From G963677325 sp963810555 (GTDB taxonomy: Bacteria > Bacteroidota > Bacteroidia > Bacteroidales > Prolixibacteraceae): 64,000 bases of DNA. The translations under genes were made by a program, and so were the position numbers. The stretch is from NCBI GenBank assembly GCA_963810555.1, contig CAWENX010000024.1, positions 1 to 64,000 of the forward strand, given 5' to 3'. How positions within the stretch are numbered: the stretch's first letter is position 1; each line of letters begins with the position of its first letter. Below the pieces are notes generated by a model. The model was not told the origin of the DNA and made no database searches. It was given only the letters and a program-made list of their open reading frames with translations. Positions 8,319 to 17,777 of this stretch are shown piece by piece.

Positions 8319-8759
8319 TCACTCGATAACAATAAGAATATCCCCTTCCATCACCGATTCACCCTTTTGCTTCAGGATAGCGGCAACACGGCCCGATTTG
8401 TCGGACTCAATGTTGTTTTCCATTTTCATTGCCTCGAGGATAAGCAGGCGCTGGCCTACCTTAACGATATCGCCCACATTCACAAGAATATCGAGAATTA
8501 CCCCCGGGATAGGCGACTGAATGTTCCCTCCCCCTTTAGGGGCAGTCGGGCTGCGGGTTTTTGCCACTGACGGATGGACATCGGTGGACGGAATGGTAAC
8601 ACTCCTGACGAGTTTGGGCGTCTTAGCAGCCTGTGTGCTGATCTGTACTTCCACATTGTATTTGACTCCGTTAACGATAACTTCTGCTCTGTTATCGTCG
8701 ACATCGGTGATTTCTGTATCATACTGGTTTCCGTTTATTGTAAATTTGAATTTTTTCAT
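8319..8759 (-). CDS. Biotin carboxyl carrier protein of decarboxylase
   Basis: The 146-residue protein ends in a biotinyl domain with the modification motif EAMKMEN, the biotinylated lysine being residue 112. The N-terminal half (MKKFKFTINGNQYDTEI) is the short beta-rich segment found in decarboxylase-type carriers, and a Pro/Thr/Ala linker joins them. It carries CO2 between the carboxyltransferase and a membrane decarboxylase or a biotin carboxylase. It is the last gene of the minus-strand operon, 16 bp after the OadG-like gene. The membrane OadB/MmdB subunit that normally follows is absent. Confidence 0.9.
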   Translation of the reverse strand: MKKFKFTINGNQYDTEITDVDDNRAEVIVNGVKYNVEVQISTQAAKTPKLVRSVTIPSTDVHPSVAKTRSPTAPKGGGNIQSPIPGVILDILVNVGDIVKVGQRLLILEAMKMENNIESDKSGRVAAILKQKGESVMEGDILIVIE

Positions 8760-8775
8760 ATTGAGGCTTCCTTTA

Positions 8776-9210
8776 TTATCTTGGTAATTTTCTTAGACTG
8801 TAAATTTTCGAACTCCAGGGCGAATATGTTTTAGAGGTTCTGATCATGGTGATGACCGGATTTTCAAGGTCATGCTGTTCATTACTGTAAAGGTGGAGCG
8901 CCATGGCTATTGCGGCATAAACCTCCCCTGAAAGTCCTTGTTCAGGCTGAACATCCATTAGATTTTCCGAAGGAATCACTTCTTTTTCAGGCTTCATTGC
9001 CTTTCGTTTTCCCATAAAACGAAAAATAAGAATCACTGTTGCCAGAACAACAAAGAATCCGGCTATTACCCACCCCATACCGATCAGGCTGCAAGTAACA
9101 GCCTGACCTATATAACTTCCTGATTCTGAAGCAAAACCTGATCCAAACGGCAGTACTGCAACGAGGATTGGTAATAAAAGCCTGTATTTCATCTTTAACA
9201 TAGTAACCAT
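8776..9210 (-). CDS. OadG/MmdD-like decarboxylase gamma subunit
   Basis: I place the start at the ATG at 9210 (MVTMLKMKYRLLL), one base after the carboxyltransferase stop; ATGs at 9201 and 9192 are alternatives. The protein of about 144 residues has an N-terminal hydrophobic signal-like segment, a luminal stretch, a single transmembrane helix (GMGWVIAGFFVVLATVILIF) followed by KRKA, and a cytoplasmic tail (YAAIAMALHLYSNEQHD) typical of the OadG family in Bacteroidota. Such subunits anchor the carboxyltransferase to the sodium-pumping membrane subunit. A longer frame reading back into the upstream gene is spurious. Confidence 0.8.
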   Translation of the reverse strand: MVTMLKMKYRLLLPILVAVLPFGSGFASESGSYIGQAVTCSLIGMGWVIAGFFVVLATVILIFRFMGKRKAMKPEKEVIPSENLMDVQPEQGLSGEVYAAIAMALHLYSNEQHDLENPVITMIRTSKTYSPWSSKIYSLRKLPR

Positions 9211-9211
9211 A

Positions 9212-10771
9212 TTATAAAGGAAAGTTGGAATGTTTCTTAGGAGGCATAACTTCCTTTTTTGTTGCAAGGGCCTGAAGCGCACGGATAATGCGGAACCTCG
9301 TATTCCTTGGTTCAATCACATCGTCAATATAACCTAAACGGGCGGCAGTGTAAGGATTGGCAAACTGTTCCTTATAATCCTCCTCTGATTTTTTGATGAA
9401 CTCTTCGCGTTCCTTATCGTCCGTCATTTTCGCTATTTCCTTACTGTGCAACACTTCAATAGCGCCTTTGGGGCCCATCACGGCTATCTCAGCCTGAGGC
9501 CAGGCATAGTTAAGGTCACCACGCAGATGTTTGGAGCTCATCACACAATAAGCCCCGCCGTATGCCTTTCGAAGGATAACGGTAATTTTCGGAACGGTGG
9601 CTTCGCCGTATGCATATAAAAGTTTGGCCCCGTGAGTAATAATTCCCCCGTATTCCTGAGCGGTTCCAGGTAAAAATCCGGGAACATCTTCAAGGGTCAC
9701 AAGCGGAACATTGAAAGAATCGCAAAACCGGATGAATCTTGCCGCTTTTCTTGAAGAGTTGATATCGAGAACGCCTGCCAGATAAGCCGGCTGATTGGCG
9801 ACTATCCCGACCGGCATACCATTGAAGCGGGCAAATCCGATGACGATATTCTGGGCGTAATTGGCATGAATCTCCATAAATTCGCCATAATCGACGATGG
9901 AATGAATAACATCCTTCACATCATAAGGTTTATTAGGATTTTCAGGTATAATTTCGTTCAGCCGGTCTTCGAGACGATCAATGGGATCATCACAAGCTGC
10001 AATCGGAGGATCTTCAAGATTATTCTGTGGCAGGTAGGAAAGAAGTTTGCGAATGAGCATCAATCCTTCTGTTTCATTGTCAACTACCAGATGAGTAACA
10101 CCTGATTTGGAACCATGAACCACAGCCCCTCCCAACTGCTCTTCGTTCACATCTTCGCCTGTAACTGTTTTAACCACTTTTGGCCCGGTAACAAACATAT
10201 AGCTCGTATCTCTGCTCATCACAATAAAGTCAGTCAATGCGGGGGAATAAACTGCTCCACCTGCACAGGGACCGAAAATGGCAGATATTTGTGGAACTAC
10301 TCCCGATGCCATGATATTACGCTGAAAGATTTCGGCATATCCTGCAAGGGCAGTTACACCTTCCTGGATTCTTGCCCCTCCTGAATCGTTTATTCCTATA
10401 ACGGGAGCACCTACTTTCATCGCCATATCCATGATTTTGCATATTTTCATGGCATAGGTTTCGGAAAGCGACCCACCAAATACGGTAAAATCCTGTGCGA
10501 AGAGGAACACTGTACGCCCATCTATGGTCCCTCGCCCTGTAACAACGCCATCTCCGAGAAATTTCGTTTTCTCCATTCCGAAATTGGTGGAACGGTGGGT
10601 GACAAACATATCAAACTCCTCAAAGCTTCCTTCATCCAGAAGGATCTCTATCCGTTCACGGGCCGTGAGTTTATCTTTCGAATGCTGGGTTTGAATTCTT
10701 TTTTCTCCTCCGCCAAGCCTGGCTTTCACCCGAAGGTCAATTAACTGTTTGATTTTATCCTGATTGCTCAT
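9212..10771 (-). CDS. mmdA: Methylmalonyl-CoA decarboxylase / propionyl-CoA carboxylase carboxyltransferase subunit
   Basis: The 519-residue length is usual for the alpha subunit. Crotonase-fold carboxyltransferase motifs are present: GGSLSETYAMKICKIMDMA, INDSGGARIQEGVTALAGY, FGPCAGGAVYSPALTDF and, in the C-terminal half, VPGFLPGTAQEYGGIITHGA and AYGGAYCVMSSKHL. The enzyme moves the carboxyl group from (S)-methylmalonyl-CoA to biotin. Its neighbours, an epimerase upstream and a gamma subunit plus biotin carrier downstream, favour the sodium-dependent decarboxylase role in propionate formation over the carboxylase role, because no biotin carboxylase is near. Confidence 0.92.
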   Translation of the reverse strand: MSNQDKIKQLIDLRVKARLGGGEKRIQTQHSKDKLTARERIEILLDEGSFEEFDMFVTHRSTNFGMEKTKFLGDGVVTGRGTIDGRTVFLFAQDFTVFGGSLSETYAMKICKIMDMAMKVGAPVIGINDSGGARIQEGVTALAGYAEIFQRNIMASGVVPQISAIFGPCAGGAVYSPALTDFIVMSRDTSYMFVTGPKVVKTVTGEDVNEEQLGGAVVHGSKSGVTHLVVDNETEGLMLIRKLLSYLPQNNLEDPPIAACDDPIDRLEDRLNEIIPENPNKPYDVKDVIHSIVDYGEFMEIHANYAQNIVIGFARFNGMPVGIVANQPAYLAGVLDINSSRKAARFIRFCDSFNVPLVTLEDVPGFLPGTAQEYGGIITHGAKLLYAYGEATVPKITVILRKAYGGAYCVMSSKHLRGDLNYAWPQAEIAVMGPKGAIEVLHSKEIAKMTDDKEREEFIKKSEEDYKEQFANPYTAARLGYIDDVIEPRNTRFRIIRALQALATKKEVMPPKKHSNFPL

Positions 10772-10855
10772 TTAATTACGAATTACGAATGATGTGCCGA
10801 TGTGCCGATTGGAAAATAATCTGTATAATATTTTAAACGATCCTTTAATTCTGAA

Positions 10856-11257
10856 TTATTCGCTGCATAATTCGGTCAGTGTACCGAATGTGGATTTGGG
10901 GTGCAGAAATCCTATTTTAAGCCCTTCAGCGCCTTTTCTTCCCTGTTTGTCAATCAGTTGAATACCTGCATTTCCTGCATCCTGAAGTGCCTCATCCACA
11001 TTATCGACAGCAAAAGCTATATGATGCATTCCTGGACCCTTTTTCTCAATAAATTTACCGACAGGTCCTTCAGTATCAGTCGATTCAAGAAGTTCTATCT
11101 TAGTCTGCCCGACCCGGAAGAAAGCCGTTTTCACTTTCTGGTCTGTAATCTCTTCTATGGAATAGCATTTTGTTCCGAGCAGTGTTTCATAATAAGGCAC
11201 TGCATCTTTAAGGCTTTGTACTGCAATGCCGATATGTTCGATGTGTGAAACTTTCAT
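10856..11257 (-). CDS. mce: Methylmalonyl-CoA epimerase
   Basis: A VOC-fold protein of about 133 residues. MKVSHIEHIGIAVQSLKDAV carries the first metal His, GMHHIAFAVDNVDEAL the second, and LIGFLHPKS-like and TLTELCSE segments close the fold with the metal Glu. The start is taken at 11257, where the conserved N-terminus begins, rather than an in-frame codon four residues upstream. It interconverts (R)- and (S)-methylmalonyl-CoA, linking the mutase (not in the window) to the decarboxylase encoded 84 bp downstream. Confidence 0.9.
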   Translation of the reverse strand: MKVSHIEHIGIAVQSLKDAVPYYETLLGTKCYSIEEITDQKVKTAFFRVGQTKIELLESTDTEGPVGKFIEKKGPGMHHIAFAVDNVDEALQDAGNAGIQLIDKQGRKGAEGLKIGFLHPKSTFGTLTELCSE

Positions 11258-11295
11258 TTTAACAAACAATTAAATTGGTATATTATAAACATCTT

Positions 11296-12626
11296 TTATT
11301 CAGATACTTCAGATGGTACAAAAGTCGAAATAAATCTGTAATGCGGACCGAATCTTTCGAATGAAGCTTTGTCGAGCATTTCACGATGATCGGGATGAGC
11401 TATTGAAATCAGCAATCTTGCCCTTTCCTGGAGGGTTTTTCCATACAGATTTACAGCCCCGTATTCCGTTACTACCCAGTGAATATTGGCACGTGTGGAA
11501 ACCACACCGGATCCTTCAATAAGAACAGGAGATATTTTTGAAATCCCTTTATCAGTAACCGAAGGCATTGCAATAATAGGTTTTCCGTGAAGTGAATAAC
11601 CGGCACCGCGTATAAAATCGATCTGTCCTCCTACACCGGAAAAATGTCTGATCCCGATAGAATCTGCACACACCTGTCCTGTAAGGTCGATTGCAATTGC
11701 AGAATTAATTGCAGTAACCCGGTCGAGTTTACGAATTACCTGCACGTTATTGGTATGAGCAACATCCATCATAGCCACCATCGGATTATCGTCAATAAAA
11801 TCATATAATGCCTTTGAACCCAAAAGAAACGTTGCCACCATTTTTCCTTTGTCTATATTTTTCAGTCGTCCCGGTAACCACACCTTTCTCAACAAGGGGG
11901 AGAATACCATCAGCAAACATTTCTGTATGAACCCCGAGATCTTTGTGATTTCCCAATTGTGTAAGAACCGCATTTGGAATTCCACCTATACCCATTTGTA
12001 AACAGGCGCCGTCTTCTACCAGATGCAGCCACATTTTTGCCGATCATTTTATCTGTTTCAGTCAGAGGAGCCTGCTTCACAGCATACAATGGAGCATCGT
12101 CCTCAACAAAAATATCGATCATACCAATGGCATCTGAGCATCACCCCATGCCCGGGGAACATTTGGATTTACCAGCGCTATCACAGTATCGGCACATTCA
12201 ACGGCTGCAAGTGTTGAGTCAACTGAAGTTCCCAAAGAAACGAAACCATGTTTGTCAGGAGGGGAAACCATGATCATGGCAACATTCACTTTAAGATATC
12301 CTTCGCGCATCAGCTTTCTGTGTCTCACTAAGAAATACAGGAACATAATCAGCATATCCTGCCTGGGTTTGCTTCCTCATATTGGAACCGACAAAAAACT
12401 GCTGGGAATGAAAAATACCTTCAAATTCAGGGTTTGCATATTCAACAGGACCTTCGATATGGATATGCTGAACCTTAACATCATATAACTCACCTGCACG
12501 TCCCCGTTGGACCATTGCATCGATCAGCTTAAGAGGAGTTACTGCTACTCCGCTCAGATGAACACGATCACCGGATTTAATTACCTTCACCGCCTCCTGA
12601 GCAGATACATATCTAAGTTCTTTCAT
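11296..12626 (-). pseudogene. Acetyl-CoA hydrolase/transferase family CoA-transferase, four frameshifts
   Basis: Five overlapping minus-strand frames together spell one protein of about 440 residues: SGDRVHLSGVAVTPLKLIDA (12626-12291); KVNVAMIMVSPPDKHGFVSLG and VIALVNPNVPRAWGDAQMP (12355-12119); EDDAPLYAVKQAPLTETDKM (12122-); LVEDGACLQMGIGGIPNAVL (12034-11801); and NIDKGKMVATFLLGSKALYD through the catalytic Glu region VVTEYGAVNLYGKTLQERA (to 11296). Frame changes fall near 12322, 12120, 12030 and 11855. The family includes acetate:succinate and 4-hydroxybutyrate CoA-transferases. As first gene of the propionate operon, a succinyl-CoA:acetate or propionyl-CoA:succinate role is plausible. The strong conservation in every piece makes sequence error as likely as decay. 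Confidence 0.8.
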
Positions 12627-12656
12627 ATGAAATTATTACATTTTTAAAACACAGCA

Positions 12657-12664
12657 CAAAAATA
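12657..12664 (-). promoter_or_regulatory. -7 box (TATTTTTG) for the propionate operon
   Basis: A TAnnTTTG match 31 bp upstream of the CoA-transferase start, well placed to drive the five-gene minus-strand operon. No clear -33 element is seen. The rest of 12627-12985 is AT-rich and holds no gene. Confidence 0.4.
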
Positions 12665-12783
12665 CTTATTAATAAATTTTGACAGGTTAAATCTAATGTC
12701 AAATAAATGTTAAATAAAATAATAGAACAAATCGTTTGATTTATTCAATTATTATATTTAATACCTGCAAGTAATTAATAATT

Positions 12784-12846
12784 AATTGACAATTGACAAT
12801 TACAATTATCTTCTACAGCTACAGCCTGCAGCCTTTAGCCTACATT
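12784..12846. repeat. heptad run AATTGAC to CTNNAGC
   Basis: Nine 7-bp units in one phase begin with AATTGAC twice and change through intermediates to CTACAGC, CTGCAGC and CTTTAGC. It lies in the divergent gap between the CoA-transferase and the HAD gene. Confidence 0.65.
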
Positions 12847-12920
12847 CTATTTTAGATAGTCCTGATTAACATTCTTTAAAACAATATTCAATTCGTTCAT
12901 AATTCGTAATATGGATTTTG

Positions 12921-12928
12921 TACCTTTG
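12921..12928 (+). promoter_or_regulatory. -7 box (TACCTTTG) for HAD phosphatase
   Basis: Matches TAnnTTTG 58 bp upstream of the ATG at 12986. No convincing -33 element is seen. Confidence 0.4.
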
Positions 12929-12985
12929 TGAAATATTTAAAGGATAATTAAAGGGTCCTTTATATAAAAGTTCAATCCTTAAGAA

Positions 12986-13827
12986 ATGTCAGAAGTCAGA
13001 ATGGTGATTACCGACCTTGACGGTACCCTTTTGCAGAAAGATCACACGATAAGTCAGGGAGATATCGGGACACTGGAGAAGTTAGGGAAGCTTGGCGTTT
13101 GCAGGGTAGCTGCGACAGGTCGCAATCTTTATAAAGTAAGGCAGGTATTGTTTGAAAATTCTCCATTTGATTATGTGATTCTTTCATCGGGAGCCGGGAT
13201 TATGGACTGGAAAACTCAGAAACTGATCTATTGCAGTTTCAATACCAGCCGCAGAAACAGGCAGAATCATTCATTTTCTTATTGATAACCATCAGAACTT
13301 CAAAGTTTCACGTGAACTGCCCGACAATCATAATTTCGCATGGTGGGAAAGCTACGATTGCCCCGAACTTGAAACGTTACATTACCCACCACTCAAGGCT
13401 GGGCGAAGGAGTTGTTGTTGATCCCGGCAAGCCTTTTATTTCCTCACAGATATTGTTGTTCTTTCCACGAACAAGCGATAAATTTGAATATTACAAAAAG
13501 AAAGTGTTGAATAAATTTCCTGATCTCAGCATCATCAGAACGACTTCACCCCTGAATCCGGATTATACCTGGATGGAAATCTTTCCCAAAGGAGTGTCAA
13601 AAGCCAGAGGAATTGAAGAAATTTGCAATCTGACAGGCATTAAAAGAGAAAATACCCTGAGTATCGGGAATGATTACAATGATCTCGAAATGCTTGAATA
13701 TACCCGTCATTCATATGTAGTTGACAATGCCCCGGAGGAGCTCAAACTAAAATACCTGAAGAGCCTGGGACACCACGAGAACGGATTCACTCATGCTGTA
13801 AACAATCATTTTGCAAAAGATGAATGA
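12986..13827 (+). pseudogene. HAD-superfamily Cof-type phosphatase, two frameshifts
   Basis: The first frame opens with the HAD nucleophile motif ITDLDGTLLQKD and runs to about 13240. A middle frame (13242 to about 13365) encodes IPAAETGRIIHFLIDNHQNF and FAWWESYDCPEL, which is the expected cap domain. A third frame resumes at RYITHHSRLGEGV and ends with the class motif LSIGNDYNDLEMLEYTRHSY that supplies the metal-binding aspartates. Joined, this is a normal Cof-type sugar-phosphate or phospholipid phosphatase of about 280 residues. Two shifts with all motifs preserved suggest either recent inactivation or sequencing error. Confidence 0.75.
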
Positions 13828-13902
13828 AACATTAAATCCAAAATATTGTTTATTGTTAAAAAACTCAATTTTAATTCGTAATTCTCTAATTTTATAGTCA
13901 TT

Positions 13903-16749
13903 ATGACAGATAAATACAATTTTAGGCATACAGCCGGAAAGTTAACCCTGCTGAGTATCTTTATTTTATCAGCATTACAGTTATTTGCCCAACCCTTTGA
14001 TCTGAATTCAAAAATTCCGTTTGATTCCACAGTCAGTAAGGGAGTTTTGGCTAACGGACTGACTTACTATGTAAAATCAAATTCAACTCCGAAGAACAGG
14101 GCAGAATTAATGATGGTCGTCTCGGCAGGTTCTGTCGAAGAAGATAATGATCAGCAGGGATTAGCTCATTTTTGCGAACATATGAGCTTTAACGGCACAA
14201 AAAATTTTCCTAAAAATGATCTGGTTAAGTATTTTGAGTCCATCGGTATGGAGTTCGGCCCCGAAATCAACGCTTACACCGGATTTGATCAAACGGTCTA
14301 TATGCTTAAAGTGCCTTTGGATAAATCAGAATATACTCAAAAAGGATTGCAGGTATTATATGACTGGGCCTGCCAGGTAACTGATTCCGATGATGAAATC
14401 AATAAGGAACGCGGAGTCATTCATGAAGAATGGCGAAGTGGAAGAGGTGCCAATGAAAGGATGATGAATCAATGGCTTCCGGTATTTCTGCATGATTCGA
14501 AATATGCAGAACGATTACCAATCGGGAAAATGTCTATCGTGGATAATTGTAATCCTGATGTTTTGCGACGTTTTCGTCACGACTGGTACAGGCCTGATCT
14601 TGAAGCCATTATTGTGGTCGGAGACTTTGATCAAAACAAAATGGTCAACATGATAAGGGAAAAATTTTCAGCTATTCCAAAGAGGGTAAATGAAAGAAAA
14701 GAAGAAACTTATCCAATCCCCGATCATAAAGATACGCTTATAAAAATTGTCACCGATAAAGAAGCAACTTATTCAACAGCTTCACTTTACATCAAACACC
14801 CTATGGTAATAGACCAAACAGTGGGGGGATACCGTGACCTGATCATTCACAGTCTTTACAACCGGATGATCAATGAACGCCTTTATGAATTAACTCAGGA
14901 GGCAAATCCGCCTTTTGTTTCAGCTCAATCAGGATACGGCGGACTAATCGGACCTTCAGATGTTTACTCTTCAACTATGATTGCCCAGACGGGGAAAATT
15001 GTTTCCGGATTTAAAGCTCTGTTAGTTGAAAATGAACGCGTCAGAAAATTCGGTTTTACAGAAAGCGAACTGGAGAGGAGCAAGGAGGCATTGCTCAAAT
15101 CAATGGAAACAGCCTATAATGAGCGTGATAAAATGGAATCGATCGACCTCGCCGATGAATACAGCCGCAATTTCTCAATGAGGAAAGAACCGGTGCCCGG
15201 AATTGCAAAGGAATATGAATATTACAAAGATTTTATGCCCGGTATTAAACTGGATGAAGTAAATGCCCTGTCAAAGAAATGGATGACCGATAAGAACAGG
15301 GTTGTCATAATTACGGCCCCGGACAAACCGGATATAAAGGTCCCGACAGAGAAGGAAATCCGTAACCTGCTGGAAGATGTAAGTAAGATGAACATTACAC
15401 CTTACAAGGACATAACTTCGAATGAACCCCTGATGAAAACCATGCCTGTTCCGGGCAAAATTGTTAGTGAAAAGAAAATACCCGAAGTTAATGCTGAAGA
15501 ACTTACCCTCTCGAATGGATCGAAAGTGGTTTTAAAGCAGACCGATTTTAAAGCGGATGAAATCATCTTTACCGCATACTCATTGGGTGGAACTTCTCTT
15601 TATCCTCAATCGGATGATGTTTCGGCAGATTTTGCATCTACCATCATGGATAACAGCGGAATAGCTGATTTTAATCTTGTTGCCCTTCAGAAAAAACTTG
15701 CAGGGAAGGAAGTATCGGTCTCTCCTTTTATCAATATGCTGACACAGGGATTCGACGGCTCTTCCAATGTGTCTGACCTGGAAACATTATTTCAGCTTGT
15801 TAATCTCTATTTCACCGAACCGCGCTTTGATAAAACCGCATTTGACTCTTACATTTCTAAAATGAAAAGCCAGCTCGACAATAAAGACGCTTCGCCCGAA
15901 AGGGCCTTTTCAGATACCCTGAGAGCTGTCATGTACGATCACAATCCAAGGATGCGGCCATTGTCAAAAGAAATGCTCAATGAAGCCAGCTTTCCAAGAA
16001 TTGAGGACATTGGCAAAGAACGTTTTTCGAATCCGGGGGAATTTATTTATTTCTTCATAGGGAATATTGATACAACGAAAATAAAACCTCTGATTGAAAA
16101 ATATCTCGCCTCCCTGCCCTCAACCGGGAAAATCGAACACTGGAAAGACCTTGGCATACGTAAGCATAAGGGGATAATTGATAAGACAGTCGATAAGGGA
16201 AGTGAACCTAAAAGCATACAGTATATTATGTTCCACGGTCCTATCGGCTATACAACCCAAAATCTGATCAAGCTCGATGCTGTAGGCAAGATCATGACTA
16301 CAAGGCTTCTGCAAAGCATCAGGGAGGATAAATCAAGTGTTTATTATATTGGTGCACAACCAAGTTTCAGCCGGTGGCCTCTGCCGGAATATACCATGAC
16401 CATTTATTACGGCTGTGCTCCTGAAAAACTGAAAGAGCTGAAAGAATCAATCTTTGGGATGGTCCATGACCTGATTAAAAACGGCCCAACCCAGGCGGAA
16501 GTTAATGAAGCCCAGGAAAAGATAAGGCGTGAACGGGAGACACAGATCCGGGAGAACAGTTTCTGGGAGGCTACCCTGAAAACTTACTATTTGAATAAGA
16601 ACGGCGATTTTACAACCTTTAAAGAATTCGGTCCTGCGGTTGATTCCCTCACTCCTGAAAATATTAAGGAAGAAGCCGGCAAGGCGTTTGATTTTAAAAA
16701 CTATATCAGTGTTGCTCTCAGACCGGAAGCAGGGGTAAAGGAGAAGTAA
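13903..16749 (+). CDS. Secreted M16 family zinc protease (PqqL-like)
   Basis: The 948-residue product has a signal peptide (LTLLSIFILSALQLFAQP) and two M16 halves. The inverted zinc motif HFCEH is at residues 89-93 in GLAHFCEHMSFNGTKNFP, and the distal zinc Glu is probably in ERGVIHEEWRSG. The C-terminal half (ELTLSNGSKVVLKQTDF onwards) is the inactive clam-shell partner. This double-length layout is usual for periplasmic M16 proteases of Bacteroidota, which degrade peptides. It stands alone, 75 bp after the HAD gene, with no obvious promoter box, so co-transcription is possible. Confidence 0.9.
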   Translation: MTDKYNFRHTAGKLTLLSIFILSALQLFAQPFDLNSKIPFDSTVSKGVLANGLTYYVKSNSTPKNRAELMMVVSAGSVEEDNDQQGLAHFCEHMSFNGTKNFPKNDLVKYFESIGMEFGPEINAYTGFDQTVYMLKVPLDKSEYTQKGLQVLYDWACQVTDSDDEINKERGVIHEEWRSGRGANERMMNQWLPVFLHDSKYAERLPIGKMSIVDNCNPDVLRRFRHDWYRPDLEAIIVVGDFDQNKMVNMIREKFSAIPKRVNERKEETYPIPDHKDTLIKIVTDKEATYSTASLYIKHPMVIDQTVGGYRDLIIHSLYNRMINERLYELTQEANPPFVSAQSGYGGLIGPSDVYSSTMIAQTGKIVSGFKALLVENERVRKFGFTESELERSKEALLKSMETAYNERDKMESIDLADEYSRNFSMRKEPVPGIAKEYEYYKDFMPGIKLDEVNALSKKWMTDKNRVVIITAPDKPDIKVPTEKEIRNLLEDVSKMNITPYKDITSNEPLMKTMPVPGKIVSEKKIPEVNAEELTLSNGSKVVLKQTDFKADEIIFTAYSLGGTSLYPQSDDVSADFASTIMDNSGIADFNLVALQKKLAGKEVSVSPFINMLTQGFDGSSNVSDLETLFQLVNLYFTEPRFDKTAFDSYISKMKSQLDNKDASPERAFSDTLRAVMYDHNPRMRPLSKEMLNEASFPRIEDIGKERFSNPGEFIYFFIGNIDTTKIKPLIEKYLASLPSTGKIEHWKDLGIRKHKGIIDKTVDKGSEPKSIQYIMFHGPIGYTTQNLIKLDAVGKIMTTRLLQSIREDKSSVYYIGAQPSFSRWPLPEYTMTIYYGCAPEKLKELKESIFGMVHDLIKNGPTQAEVNEAQEKIRRERETQIRENSFWEATLKTYYLNKNGDFTTFKEFGPAVDSLTPENIKEEAGKAFDFKNYISVALRPEAGVKEK

Positions 16750-17596
16750 TGTGTTAACAGGGACTCAATATTTTGCATCTCAATAGCACGGCGTGCCTCT
16801 CAACACCATAAGTGGCAGTACGAGTCTTTTATTTTAACGATTCAGAGCTTCAGGGTTTCAGAGTTGTTGTTTACATTGAGAAAAAAGTTAAAAGCGATCT
16901 GTGATCGGTTATCAGTTTAGTATCCTGATATTAGATAATTATTAAGTCAAATATCATCTCGGCTTCTTAACCTAGTTCTTTCTTGATGAAAAATTAACGG
17001 TTATTACATCTAAGCAATACAGGAAATCATGAATAGAACTGGTCTGGATTGTTGAAGGATAGACATAGATATCAAAGCCAAAAGTAGCTCCAAATTAACT
17101 ACGGCTTCCATATTTGACCATCCTGACTTTCTACCACTCATCCATATCACTGATCGTTCAAAGGATCGTATTTAACAATATATTCAAAATCCTATCTCCG
17201 TGTTAAGTCCGTATTGACCTTATGAATCATTGTAATCATAATATAGTAATATGTAGATAAGTTATTCGGAGGGGTTATATAATCTGAATTTTAATTGGCA
17301 GGATTTGAATTATAGAGACGCACGGCGTGCGTTTCAGTGTCAATATGTAATTTGATTTTAAAGTACAGCTTTTCTGTGCCACCAGGATGTCATTGTTATG
17401 ATTATGAAAAGGGGCAAAAGGGGATTTGGATTAATATGAGCGCAGCTGAAAACCAGTCCTAAAACCTTTTTTATATAAGTTAAGTCCATTGACTGCCTCT
17501 TCGTTAATTAATGTATGCTAGAACAAGATTATGAGTCTTTATGAAATCTTTATACAGGCTGAATCAATCCTTATAAATCCCTTATAACTTCTCCCC
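16750..17596. other. 850-bp gap with only repeats
   Basis: I find no coding frame or RNA gene. The gap holds a CACGGCGTGC-type palindrome near 16785 and its longer relative at 17316-17334 (GAGACGCACGGCGTGCGTTTC region), plus copy 2 of the dispersed TTAAGTCCGTA element. Confidence 0.6.
17168..17290 (+). repeat. dispersed TTAAGTCCGTA element, copy 2
   Basis: A shorter copy with TTTAACAATAT, TTCAAAATCCTA, CTCCGTGTTAAGTCCGTATT and TTGTAATCATAATAT. It lacks most of the right-hand CATCTGAATCGAAAATC block present in copies 1 and 3. Confidence 0.7.
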
Positions 17597-17604
17597 TACC
17601 TTTG
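17597..17604 (+). promoter_or_regulatory. -7 box (TACCTTTG) for kdp operon
   Basis: Matches TAnnTTTG 23 bp upstream of the kdpF ATG. A KdpE operator should lie just upstream, but I cannot recognise one. Confidence 0.45.
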
Positions 17605-17626
17605 TAATATATTTAAACCGAATAAT

Positions 17627-17764
17627 ATGAACTTTATATTATTAACTACGGCCGCACAATCAACTGTATTAAGCAGTAAGAACGGTTATATAACTGGGGC
17701 CGTAATAGCTTTTTTAATTCTGGTTTATCTGGCATATTCCCTGATCAAACCTGAGAAGTTTTGA
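17627..17764 (+). CDS. kdpF: KdpF, small subunit of K+-transporting ATPase
   Basis: A 45-codon ORF starts at ATG 17627. The product has one hydrophobic helix (GAVIAFLILVYLAYSLI) ending in KPEKF, the C-terminal signature of KdpF (YLLxxLxxPEKF type). KdpF is a single-span peptide that stabilises the KdpABC complex in the inner membrane. It lies just after the -7 box and heads the kdp operon. Its N-terminus (MNFILLTTAAQS) is longer than that of the E. coli peptide. Confidence 0.85.
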   Translation: MNFILLTTAAQSTVLSSKNGYITGAVIAFLILVYLAYSLIKPEKF

Positions 17765-17777
17765 TTTATAAAATGAA

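Noticed and set aside
9211..9315. Longer N-terminus for the OadG-like protein
   Set aside because: It would overlap the carboxyltransferase gene by about 100 bp in another frame and encodes arginine/leucine-rich non-family sequence.
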